Positions 1-10,668 of a DNA stretch of 64,000 nucleotides are shown here, in pieces. The DNA is from Cotesia glomerata (Eukaryota; Arthropoda; Insecta; Hymenoptera; Braconidae): the NCBI RefSeq assembly GCF_020080835.1, contig NC_058159.1:31657525-31721524 (forward strand), read 5' to 3'. The notes beneath the pieces were generated by a model, which searched no databases, was not told the origin of the DNA, and was given only the letters and a program-made list of their open reading frames with translations. A program made the position numbers and the translations under genes. How positions within the stretch are numbered: the first letter of the stretch is position 1; every line of letters starts with the position of its first letter.

Positions 1-2980
1 TATACTAAATCTAGTAGTAAGTGTGTACACATAAATGAAAGAGAGCTGACTGGTCATATTTCTACCGGTAACGTGATTGTTACCTGCTTCCGGTTTACTG
101 TGTTGTGCTGGTGAAATTCTCGATACAGAACTCGGTACACTACTGATATGTAACATGCACTATGCACCGTGTACTGCGTACCAGTAGCTCTCCAGAGACT
201 TGGTAACTCACCCTTTCAAAACAAACATCCGGCCTTATTCAAACTCTCTACTATTTTTTATTCTTTTATTTATCATTTTTATTATTCATTGTCACAGTAC
301 ATTCACAAGACTTTAAATTATTTATCCATTTATCGATATATAAATTTTTCTTTAATTATTATTATTTTTTTAAGATAATATAATAATAAAAGAAGACTTT
401 TCAGAAGAAAAACTAACAACTTATCAAGTTTCTTTTGTATGATTGTAATTATTTGGAATAATAATAATAATAATAAGATATTATATTAATTACAGAATAA
501 AATGTTTTTTAAAAAATAGTAACAAAAGACGTTATAAACAAGAATCTAAAGTTAAATTTTATTGTTGTGTAACAACAAAACTTTTGAAATTAACTTTTCA
601 TGTTGCTTTTAAAGTTTCCTTGAATTAAAGTTTATAATAGAATGCACCTACTGAAGGAATTGAGCGATGATAAAATTAAAAAAGTTAATTTATTTTATAA
701 TAATAACCTATTATTATTGATTTTTAATAACAGTATATAATAATAATAATAAATAGTTTAATTTTACGATGTTAAAAAATAGTCGGATAGAAGAGACGCT
801 GGAAGAAATTAGTGAGAGACACACCAGGGACAGATGAAATAATCTTTTTATATTACATTTTGTCGGTAAAGAAACGCCCTCTGATGCTTGATCATTCTAG
901 AGACCAGAGAGATGTTTTACACATGTGGGACAAATATTAAAAAAGATAAAAATGACATAATACATGCTTTTCTTTCATTTTTTTTTTTTTTTTTTTCGTT
1001 CCCAAGATGATAACAGATAAAAAACTGATTAATGTGCATTTTATATATCTGTATAAATTTCTTATAAAGAAAAATGTATCCGGCTTGTCGATCAAACTAT
1101 TAAGTATCTGAATAAGTAGTCTTATCAGAGTTTTATACAAAAGAAGAGATACATTTACTTTAAAAAACGATGAATAGTCATTTGTTTTGAATACACAATA
1201 TCTCTTTATAAAGTACACACTATAAGAGGAAGATTATTATCTTAAAACGCCTCAGGTTGCTATTAACTTTTTTTACCGATCGATATACCTATATATTTTT
1301 ATTTTGCTGCTGGATTTAACACCGATTTCAGTTTTAAATTATCTATAAACACACATTCATTAAATATTTATTTTCTTATTATAAAAAAAATTAACTTGAA
1401 TGATGAAAGAAATTATTTTTAAACCAAGTAAAATGTAAATATGAATCTGGTAATGGTTATTTAAAATATCAAATGTAAAATAATTTATAATGATCCTTGC
1501 ATGTGTATTGACTTGATAATATTTCTATACATATATAACCTAATGAGAGTTGTGTACACTGATGTAGTTTGTGCATTGCTAAGTAAAATCAGAGAGTTCC
1601 CGAAAGTTTAAAACTTTAATGATAAAGTGAAATTGAGAGTTTCAGAATTTTAATGAGGATATACGTTAAATTTACAGTGGCTACGTTACCTATCATTTAT
1701 ATCATACAAATATACAACATGTATAATATTTTAATTAAAGAGCATATATTAATTCAAACGAGCTAAAAGTGACGCTATTGTAATCATTATTTAACTCAAA
1801 AAAAATAATAATTAATAAGAACTATCTGTTTAATGAAATTCATAAGCATATTGATGATAATAATAGCAATAATAATAATAATAATAATGATAATTAAAAT
1901 TTTTCATCTGTGTAAAGAGTTAATATTAATGCGTATATAAGTATGTGATGAAAAGGTAGCGTGGTGGAGAACGGTGAAGTACGCGTTTGCACATAAATGC
2001 AATTTAAATTAGACATACCTTGGTAGTTCCTGGCTGCTGGACCGTAAGTCTTACCAGCATGTCACGAACAGACACCCAGCTTCTTTGCCAGACATACATA
2101 ACATCCACCTCCACCCCTTTCCCCTTACCCCTGGCCCGTTTCACCTCCGCCCAATTTGCTGTGCGAGTATGGAAAGCTAAAACCTTTTTTAATCCCTCGG
2201 GCTGGTATTATACCATACCACAAGTAGTCTACTTCCTCATTTGTGCTTTAACTCACTACTACTCTAAATTACCACTTTATTTTCTCAATGTTTTATTTCA
2301 TCCACCATGTTATTGTATGTTGAAATTCTATTCTTCCAAAAACATATCATTTTACTTATAATGACAATTCATACATTTATTACCTTTCCAATAACTTGTA
2401 TGAATTATAAATGGTATCTCATGAAAATTCATCATACATTCAACACATTATATGAATAACTTATTCGGTGAAAGGATCACATATTATATTATAAATAATT
2501 AACAAAAGCGAGGATCAGAAAATATAGTATCAGAAAATGATACAAGTTATAGTAAATGACCTATATTAAATAAATTCGCTACTTACATGGTTTTAAAATA
2601 AAAATATCATCGATTTTATAGTTGATTGAGCATCAAATGATGTAAAAGGTCATGTCAAGAAAATATTTTCTATTTAATATTGAGTAATAATATAAGATAA
2701 TGATGGATACTGTAATTTAATCATGGTTTTTAATATTTATGGCAATTGTTTTTATATTTATTATAATATATTATATATATATATATGGGGATAACATTGA
2801 TGTCCTCGGCTTTACATCAATATAAAATGCGACCATTTTCTACCAGCAATATTACTTTTTCTATACAAAATACAACAACAATAATAAACAAGTATATATC
2901 TATATGTATCGTATTGAACGAAAAGAAATTCGAGTACGTGAGAGATACAAATACCGATATATTATTACCTATAGAGATAT

Positions 2981-3025
<45 letters not shown>

Positions 3026-3576
3026 TTGATAGAGTGAACATGAAGAGATATTATTTTTCCACTGAACAGTTAAAAGCTCATTATATTGAAATATTATTGA
3101 AAAATAAATACGCACACTGTTAAACGAATAATCACATAAATATTTTATTGTATTTATATGAAATTATTATATATTTGGAGTGAACAAAAAATGCAGCGTT
3201 CAGCTATCGGTATGCTTTAGAGTTTATATTTATTTCGATTAAATTCGAATAGTGAATAGTGAATAGTAGATTCGTGCAAAGTAAATATTCCCGTAGGCCA
3301 TACAGTTTGCTGTACAGAAAAAAGATTGATGCTCCAGTACGCTTAGCACGACACGATCGGAAAACGATAACTCTTATAAATATATTATACCTATATAAAG
3401 TACATATATAAAAACTACCGTTATACAAATATTATGAACCGATCAGCTAAAACCAAAAATTTAATAAAAATCCAATCAAGTTCGAATTCATTATAACTTA
3501 CTTGCTGCAATAATTTATATATAATTTAATAAGATTAATTGGAAAGAGATATCGAGTGTAATAACTAATTTATATA
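1..3576. other. AT-rich noncoding stretch
   Basis: No reading frame here resembles a known protein. The open frames are short and of low complexity, and the longest (about 113 codons near 2020) has no recognisable domain or exon borders. The DNA is very AT-rich with many AAT/ATT microsatellite patches (for example around 465, 740 and 1870) and homopolymer runs near 980. It could be intergenic or intronic; the sequence does not decide which. Confidence 0.6.
2985..3025. repeat. (ATT)n microsatellite
   Basis: Uninterrupted ATT repeat of about 13 units. It is one of many trinucleotide AAT/ATT tracts in the window and produces a false poly-Tyr open frame. Confidence 0.95.
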
Positions 3577-3605
3577 TTTTTCTTACTACGCCGGTCGAAA
3601 GTACG
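3577..3605 (+). repeat. Outer terminal inverted repeat, left arm
   Basis: Matches the reverse complement of 8978-9004 at roughly 24 of 27 positions, with one gap. The shared core is CGAAAGTACG, preceded by CCGG and TTTTCTT. I saw no clear target-site duplication outside either arm. Confidence 0.6.
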
Positions 3606-3762
3606 GGGTTCCCGCTGCGATTTCACGGCAGAAAGCCTCAGTTTTATGCCGTGATCAAGTCGCGCATGCGCCCTACCACGGGGAGCCCAAATAATGTATT
3701 CATGCACTGACAACGAGACACGAGGCGGCAGAAAGTCCGAAAGTCGGTAGTCGCGCTCACTC

Positions 3763-3782
3763 TATAAGCCCTTGTAATAGTT
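3763..3782 (+). repeat. Inner inverted repeat, left arm
   Basis: Imperfect match to the reverse complement of 8443-8464 (core AAG.CCTT.TAA.AGT). It is followed inward on both sides by CGCCAT and CGGGCA.TTTT blocks, so the inner subterminal sequences are also related in inverted orientation. It could be the real transposon end, with the outer arms belonging to a surrounding foldback element. Confidence 0.5.
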
Positions 3783-3992
3783 GAAAATTTTTTTGCGCAT
3801 GTCCCAACTTCCGCCATGTTTTCGGGCATTTTATTTACTAATGTATGAGCAGTGCATATGTTTATAAAAAATTAGCAATAAAACAAGTAATAATAAACAA
3901 TTTTTCATAAACAGTTTAATTCAAATTATTGTGCATACATGATAAAATTATATTACAAGTATTTTAATTAAAATATATAATGTTATCTATAA

Positions 3993-5825
3993 GGAAAGGG
4001 GCAAAAACGTTGTTGTTATGGAGTATGCCGCAGTGATACGCGTAGTAAATCCTTTCAGGAGAATTTATATTATTTCATTAGTTTTCCAAAACCTTGTTTA
4101 GAATATCGACGGAAACTCATTAAAATAAGTAAGCAAAAGCACTTAAAAATTTGTCACAAATGTGCTAAATGTGATTTGTGGGTAAAGCGGTGTGGACGAG
4201 GTGATGGTCGATTTCAAGAAATTGACAATGTAAATAAAGACACATATATTTGTTCACTTCATTTTGAAGGAGAATCTGGTCCAACAACCGAATATCCAGA
4301 CCCCGTCAGTTGTGTAAAAAAAAAAAATAGTGATAAGGTAATATATTTAATTATTTATAAATATAATAGCTCGCGCCATAACCTCAAATAATAAAATTTG
4401 TCCTAGGTAAAAGTCACAAAAACCTCGCTGGCTGAAAAATATAAGGAATCAAAAGACGTAAGTTCATATAAAAAAAAAAAAAAAATTTTAACTTTCATGA
4501 TAGAATATTGTAGTGTTTAGAAAAAATTTTCGGATGTTCCAAATTTAATTTAAAAATTGTATTTTTATAGAGTATGAATAAAGTTATAGACGTTTCAAAC
4601 CAGTCAGCAGAAAAAATGGAATGTGAAGATGGAGTTATCCGTAATGTGGGTATTGGTGAAGGAAAAAACGATGAAACAACAACAGTTTCAAGTCCAAGTA
4701 TAACTTCAATATTGGATCCAAACTCAGGTAATGGAAACAGTGATATACTCAGATCAAGTGTTACCAGCCAAAATGTTGAGATTTCAATTACAGAGACTTA
4801 TCTACAAGATGAAATTACTCCATCCGCTACATGCAGTCAAGGTGTTCAAACTGATATTAAAAAGTTCACTAGTAAAAGGACTCAAGTTACTTTACGTCAA
4901 GTTTCAGTGATGGATAATTTCGAAGAATCTTTAAAAAAGAACAGTAAAAAATGTAAATTTTACACGAGCTTGGAGTATGATGAAATATTTATTTTACATA
5001 ATTTTGTAAATCCGGATTGTAAAAGTGTAACAGATAAAATAGGTCAAGAAAAAGAGCAATAATTGTATTAAAAAATTAACATCAATACAGGAATTAATTT
5101 TAGTGCTTATCCGATTACGTGTGGGCACACTAGTTGAAGACTTAGCTTTCAGATTTGAAATTTCAACAACTTTAGTTTCTAAAACCATAAAATCTTGGAT
5201 ACAACATTTATATCATGAATTTACATACAATTTGAAGCCATTCATGTTCCCTTCAAAGAAAAAGCTTGCAGAAACTTTACCAAAAACTTTTAAATCCTTG
5301 AAAAATATACGAGTTATTGTTGATTGTACAAAATTCCAATGTCAGTCGCCGTCAAACTTCGAAAATCAAGGAAATCTATACTCTTCTTATAAAGCTCGAA
5401 CAACTTATAAAGCACTAATTGGATGTACTCCAAATGGAGGTGTATGTTTTGTATCCGATGTATACGAAGGTAATATTTCAGACCGTGAAATTTTTATCAA
5501 ATCAAATATTTCTGATTTTTTGGAGCCAGATGATTTAGTGTTGGCTGATAGAGGATTTACCGTTCATGACATTGTTGAATCGAAGCGAGCGCATTTAAAT
5601 ATACCACCATTTTTAAATGAAAGTAAATGTTTATCACCTCAAGAGGAAATGGAGACAAAGCGGATCGCCAAACAACGTATATACATAGAACATGTTATTG
5701 GAAGAATTAAACAATTTCGACTGCTTCAGAAAGTTCTACCTTTAAGTTTACGTTCATCCATGTCCCAAATTCTTTTCGTGTGTGCATGCTTAGTAAATTT
5801 CCAGCCACCGATTATTATAGATTAA
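3993..5825 (+). pseudogene. THAP-domain DDE transposase (ISL2EU/PHIS type), frameshifted
   Basis: Three exon segments can be followed: 3993-4337, 4407-4457 and 4571 onward. Each junction has GT..AG borders and keeps frame. The first encodes a C2CH THAP zinc finger: C-x3-C (CYGVC), a Trp in DLWVKRC and CSLH. The middle is a Ser/Thr-rich linker. Near 5045-5062 the frame hits a stop. The homologous frame resumes one register over, with LTSIQELILVLIRLRVG starting the HTH_Tnp_4 helix-turn-helix, then the DDE_Tnp_4 domain to 5825. The catalytic acidic residues are still present: D in VIVDCT, D in LADRGF and E in IEHVIGRIK. No in-frame ATG lies between the stop at 3990 and the THAP cysteines, so the start is lost or in another exon. 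A THAP finger would bind the transposon ends and the DDE domain would cut and join DNA in the nucleus. With a single-base shift in the A-rich stretch near 5050 and no visible start, this copy is probably inactive. An AATAAA lies at 5875. Confidence 0.85.
4338..4406 (+). other. Intron 1 of the transposase
   Basis: Donor AAG|GTAATA and acceptor TCCTAG. The exons on both sides join in phase 0 and keep an open frame. A second short intron (4458-4570, GTAAGT..TATAG) follows in the same phase. Confidence 0.75.
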
Positions 5826-6529
5826 ATAACTGGCCTGGAAAATTGCAGTTTACGTCAAAAAAGATATTTTTTTGAATAAATAAGTTTGGTTTATTAAAAA
5901 TTGTTGTCCGGCAAGTCGCGAAAATACTGTTTTTGAATTGTGATTTATTATAAAATTAAAACTGTAACTCTTATACCAATTGAAATTGTAAATAATATAC
6001 ATTCAATAGTTATAATAATAAAACATATACTTTTATATAATAAAATTCACATTTTTTTTCAACTATATACTTTCTTCTTGCTACTTCTTCATTATCACGA
6101 CCATATTTTAAAGCTAAATTGTCAAAATTTTTATCAATCCACAGGTGGTATTTAAGCCAATTAAAAATTTGCTTGTTGCTTTTTTCCGAGCTCAGGTATT
6201 TTATTTTAGAAGCCGTAATTAATATTTTTCTATACTTCCACCAATTATAACAATCTGATTGAATTCCAGCAGTTATATCTATTGGTACTTTTTGATCTTT
6301 GTGCAGGGAAGCAGTTAATTGATACACCAGACTACGTAAAATACCTTTTCTAGGCAAGCTTAGCCCGTAATCATTATAATTTGGAGTAATCACAAGTTCC
6401 CAAATACTTGGGCGTTTTTTGGACCCGTGTAAAATTTGTGTCACGTGCGAAATTTAACGTTTTCTGAACGTCCGGTTTTACACATTTGATGTGATTAATT
6501 TGATGATTTTTTGATTGCTTATTATTTTT

Positions 6530-6692
6530 AACTTCCCGCTAAGAAAATCTCAGATTTTCAAAAATCGGGAAGTTATTGTTTTCACCCCGTTTTGCAAAAA
6601 TCGAGTTTTCATCAGATCTCGACGTTTGAAGGTCATAGGAAGCTTCCCTGACTACTCCCGCGAGGTTGTCACGGTGTCTGTGTGTGTCTGTC

Positions 6693-6756
<64 letters not shown>

Positions 6757-7407
6757 TATGTGAACCGCTTGTAACTTTTGAACGACTCATCCGATTTTAT
6801 CGCGGTTGGTGCCATTTGGAAGGGCTTGGCCAAACTTAGATTTTGAGTATAATTTGGACCGATTCAGATCAGTCGATTTTGAGAAATCTTAAAAAAACTA
6901 AGAAAAAAAATTTTTTCAAACGTGGTTTTTTTTGGATAACCTTTAAACGGCTCTACCGATCGATTCCAAAAACTAATCAGTTCTAGACAATGAAAAACCA
7001 CGTCGATCGCCACCAAGCTGGTCAAAATCGGTTAACTCGTTCGAGAGATATCGTGAACGAAAGAAAACCGAAAAAAGTGTTTTTTCGAAATTACTCCGAA
7101 ATTTTTGGTTCGATCAATTAAAACCTGAAAATTCTTTATAAGGCTGATAAAACTGCGTCGAATGCCGCCAACCGCGTGAAAATCGGTGGATCCATTCAAA
7201 AGTTATTGCGGTTTGAAAATTCCAAAAGTAGTGTTCTATGAAACTTCTATCAGACTTTTGAGCTCGAAGAGCTCAAATGCATATAAATACTGTCTCTTTG
7301 AGCTCAGCGAGCTCAAAATATCACATAAATTATATTTTGAGCTCAAAAATATCAAAAACATCATAAGTACAATTTTAAGCGCCCAGGTATGGAATTAGCG
7401 GGAAGTT
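6530..7407. mobile_element. Nested non-autonomous TIR element (~0.88 kb)
   Basis: Bounded by perfect 13-bp inverted repeats: AACTTCCCGCTAA at 6530-6542 and its reverse complement at 7395-7407. It lies between the SWIM and YqaJ parts of the minus-strand gene, so it landed after that gene was in place. It holds no coding frame. Inside are a long (GT)n tract and a cluster of GAGCTC palindromes (7258-7347). I do not recognise its superfamily. A target-site duplication is not obvious, and the family's true ends might lie slightly outside these repeats. Confidence 0.7.
6695..6752. repeat. (GT)n microsatellite inside the nested element
   Basis: About 28 GT units, nearly pure. They generate false Val/Cys and Thr/His open frames on the two strands. 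Confidence 0.95.
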
Positions 7408-8442
7408 GCAGGGATGGCCTTTAGGGTGAACCGTTTTACTAATTTTTTTTATTGTTATTATCCACTTTGTCGAAGTTATACTGATAATCATCTTTATGAG
7501 CTTCTTTCTTCTTAGACCCTTGATTCCAAACACAAAGCTGACTAGTACAAGCAACGTTTTCTTTGGCAGCTTCTTTACATCTCTTCAACAAAATATGCAG
7601 GAGAGCAGCAACGTGTGCACAACGTCCTAAACTCGATGCTTTACATTCACAGGTCCCTCGCAAAATTTTTCCACTTTCAGCATTTATCATTGCACGAACA
7701 GCATAGCTTGTTTTCACTTTATAGGAAGCTTTGATTTTACTTTTCAGATAATAAATATTTTGTGGTGTTTTCGAATCAAAAATATCTGTAACATGGTTAC
7801 TGTCAATATATAGCTTTCCTCTTTTCAAAGGTTTAGCTGTACTATAATCTAATATATTTGACTCATTTTCCTCATCACTAGAATTATAATTTTATTTTTC
7901 TACAATACAAGATGAAATTAAATAATCATAGATAAAGGCTTCATTAAATGATTTTGGTAAATCATTTGATGGAAATTTCTGCCACACATCTGGAAAAGTC
8001 AAATTGGTGCTAGCTGCTTGAAAGATTTTGTTTTCTTTGAACTTCCTGCTTCAACCATTTTCCTTTATCAAGAGCTGGATCTACTGGCACACAATTACGC
8101 AGAGCGTTTTTGACCCTAAAAGAAATAGAAATAAGAATTATTTTTTTTTTCTGTAATTACTTTTACTCATTATTATTTAATTATTACTATCCTAACCTCT
8201 CAACTAGTTCGGCTTTATTTCCTTCTTGAGGAAGACCATGGCACTTCAACCATCGTCGTAACTGAACACAGTTGTGGGCTTCTACGGTAGGATGCACTAA
8301 CGAAGCTTCCTCAATTAATTTTTCATTTAATTGCACTGATATTAAAGGTGATAATGCTTGTTGCCCAGCCATTTTTATAAAAAGTGCCCGAAACTTTCAT
8401 ATTGCCGCGTTTTTAAGATGGCGGACGCGCTTGCGCTGAGCA

Positions 8443-8464
8443 TACTCTTAAAAGGCCTATTACT
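8443..8464 (-). repeat. Inner inverted repeat, right arm
   Basis: Imperfect inverted partner of 3763-3782, lying about 70 bp upstream of the minus-strand ATG at 8372. The GC-richer stretch between (8401-8440) may hold the promoter of the accessory gene; no clear TATA box is seen. Confidence 0.5.
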
Positions 8465-8875
8465 TATGTTTATAAGCCTAACCTTACTTGTGATTGTTAT
8501 GAATGTATCTGTCTTGTTATGTGTCGATGATTTTAGGTTGAAACTAAGTTAATTAGAGAAAATAAATTAAATAAATATTTAAAATACAAAAAAAAAAACG
8601 AGAAATATTTTTTATTCTAATAGATATTTTCAAATAAATAAATTCATTATTGAACAAATAATTATTTGAAAAAATACACAGATTTTTTTCTTAATTTTTT
8701 TTTTCTATGCATTTTACGATTATTATTTCATTTTTCTATTATTTTTTATTTTTAAAATCAGAGTTAATTTATAATATATTTATAATTTTAAATTTATTAG
8801 ATTAAATTAAGATCTTTTCTCAAAAGAAAGTAGTAATATGATAGATTATAAATTAATATCTTTATTGACAGGTGT
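8465..8875. other. AT-rich spacer in the right part of the transposon complex
   Basis: Very AT-rich, with A and T runs (for example near 8590 and 8695). No gene, domain or splice pattern is visible. It separates the inner right repeat from the foldback cluster. Confidence 0.5.
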
Positions 8876-8957
8876 ATTTGATGCCTGCCCCCCCCCCCCC
8901 CCCGACCAGCAGCACTCGCTTCGCTCATGCCGCAAATTTCGGGGGCAGACATCAATT
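8876..8957. repeat. Foldback repeat with poly-C loop edge
   Basis: The arm ATTTGATGCCTGCCCCC (8876-8892) pairs with GGGGGCAGACATCAAT (8941-8956) with one mismatch. The loop contains a C run that continues the left arm and the segment CTCGCTTCGCTCATGC. It looks like a short foldback or MITE-like unit sitting next to the outer terminal repeat. Confidence 0.65.
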
Positions 8958-8977
8958 TTTTTCAACGCAATTTTTTG

Positions 8978-9004
8978 CGTACTTTCGGCCGGATAGCAAG
9001 AAAA
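8978..9004 (-). repeat. Outer terminal inverted repeat, right arm
   Basis: Inverted partner of 3577-3605 (CGTACTTTCGGCCGG then TAGCAAGAAAA). A short palindrome around ACGCAATTTTTTGCGT (8965-8980) overlaps its inner edge. Confidence 0.6.
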
Positions 9005-9006
9005 CT

Positions 9007-9114
9007 AGTATACACTACGAGGGCAGAAATTTGAGAGCCCTGAACTGCGCGCCATGATGCACATGGCGCGAAGTGCAGAAATCTCAACTTTATAGCCTTG
9101 TAGTGTAATATACT
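9007..9114. repeat. Hairpin/foldback element (108 bp)
   Basis: The two halves are imperfect inverted copies. The left arm contains ACACTACGAGGGC and AAATTTGAGAG. The right arm contains ATCTCAACTT and GCCTTGTAGTGT. The tip is a perfect 9-bp stem, CGCGCCATG (9048-9056) against CATGGCGCG (9062-9070). It directly abuts the outer right terminal repeat. It is most likely a short foldback element or the palindromic tip of a larger one. Confidence 0.7.
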
Positions 9115-10630
9115 ATTACTTGCTCGAGATACAAATTGTCATGCTAAATTATAAATTTATTCCAATTGAATAGTAAATTACTTAATGACCTGGATAAAAA
9201 ATTGATTTTAGCATAATTTAATTTAATAATTAAGTTCCAAGCAAATGTAGATTTTTGAGATTTCGAACTTGGTTATAAATAATTTATTAACATTTGCCAT
9301 TTGTCATTAAATACTTTCGACCCAATTATCAAAATTGTATTACTATATGTACACTAGAATTGATTATTATAAGACAGATACTGGTCTCAAAAATGATAAT
9401 ACAAATGAACCAATGTGAAACTAAATGGATTAAATAAATAATTAAAGGAAAATCTATGTATAAACTTTCTTGACAAGTTGACAAGTTTATACAGAGTAAA
9501 ATGTATTTAATGATAATTATTATAAATTATTTTATTAAATCAAGCGATGAGAATAAATACGATCTCTATAAATTTTCTCTGTAAACTGTTGCGGTGAATA
9601 ATTTAGCTGAAAATTGTAATAGCGTATACCAATTTCCTAATTATATTAATTAAGGGGTTAAAATAGTTTAAAAGTAATGAAAGCTGTATTTACTGAAGCT
9701 TATGTTAACGTTGATCTGGATAGTAACCGCATGTTGTATGATATAGATGAAAATGTATGCATTGTATGTATTTTGTGGGTATATGTAGAGTGAAAAGTTG
9801 ATTGAGCAACCGGAACGATCAGCCGAAACGGAATAATCAGAAGAAGGAGTTTAGTAAAGGGAGGAAAATAAACCAGGTAGGAAAGGTACCGAAATGAAGA
9901 GTATAGGAGCAAGTAGCCAAAGTTTGGTTCTCTAAGTCTGGTAGCCACCGCCAGTCTCTAACCTGTTACGCCGCAGAACCCACCAAAGTTAATAGTCTAA
10001 CTCGATTTGTCTAATTCGACTAGTGCTTAACTGTTATCCCCCTGGCACTGAAAACGTGCACTCGATTTTCGAGTCAAGTACCATCCAATTTCAGTCAATT
10101 ACAACCATAACTTGTTCCACTTGACATTCACATCCCCATACCGGTCTCCTAAACTTGTGCTTCCAGTTTGTTAATATGCCTTGATATTATCGATATGTCA
10201 TCTCGTACAGCAACAATTAATATTTATCATTTATCGTAATTAATGTTTCAATAATTTACCATCTCTGTAATTTCAATTGTCTTTTACGATAAAACTTTAA
10301 TTTTCTCTCTGGAATAACTATTTATAATTGTCAAATTTATTCGCTAACTTATTTCCAATAATTACTTTTCAATTAGTGAAACTAATCAACGTTGAAAGAT
10401 TTGTATTCACTAAATAATAAATTAATCTTTTTAAATGAAAGTATATAAATTAAAAATAACAAATCAATACTTGTCCAGTTAAAAGTCTTTAGGATTATAA
10501 AATCTCAAAAACTTTTTCTACCTTTCTTATTAAAGCCACAATTAATCAATCCAATCTAATTTCGGGAAAAAGGTCAGCGTTTAATTACTGTCAAGAGTAA
10601 CGTTGATAAAACGATATTAAATGTTGGGTA

Positions 10631-10631
<1 letters not shown>

Positions 10632-10664
<33 letters not shown>
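10632..10664. repeat. Poly(A) tract (33 nt)
   Basis: Uninterrupted A run. No retroelement coding sequence or flanking duplication was seen beside it, so its origin is unknown. Confidence 0.95.

Positions 10665-10668
<4 letters not shown>

Larger units (their letters stand above)
6010..8372 (-). pseudogene. SAP-SWIM-YqaJ accessory protein of the transposon, broken
   Basis: Read on the minus strand from ATG at 8372, exon 1 (8372-8197) encodes a SAP-like helix pair (LRRWLKCHGL...KAELVERL). It splices at AG|GTTAGG to 8115 in phase. The frame then shifts near 8024-8040 and picks up KIFQAASTNLTFPDVW. An in-frame TAA lies at 7893-7895, and the frame then continues into a SWIM zinc finger, C-x-C-x8-C-x-H (CECKASSLGRCAH), ending at 7439. 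The coding sequence is next interrupted by an inserted element (6530-7407). It resumes at 6444-6010 with the N-terminal part of a YqaJ/lambda-exonuclease-like domain (NWWKYRKILITASKI, ALKYGRDNEEVARRKY). The later nuclease segment, which would normally carry the GASPDG and EIKCP-like catalytic motifs, is absent. The gene converges on the transposase gene, as in ISL2EU elements. In that family the YqaJ protein is thought to help process transposon DNA; the exact role is unproven. Confidence 0.8.
3577..9004. mobile_element. ISL2EU-like (PHIS) two-gene DNA transposon, decayed
   Basis: This interval carries a plus-strand THAP/DDE transposase and a convergent minus-strand SAP-SWIM-YqaJ protein. That pairing is known from the ISL2EU (IS4EU) group related to PIF/Harbinger. 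Two sets of imperfect inverted repeats can be seen. The outer arms (3577-3605 and 8978-9004) share TTTTCTT.CTA, then CCGG.CGAAAGTACG. The inner arms (3763-3782 and 8443-8464) share a core like TAAGCCCTTGTAATAG. Which pair is the true end is unclear, so the element is either about 5.4 kb or about 4.7 kb. Both genes are damaged, so this copy is not autonomous. The family assignment rests on protein motifs; the limits are inferred. Confidence 0.72.
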
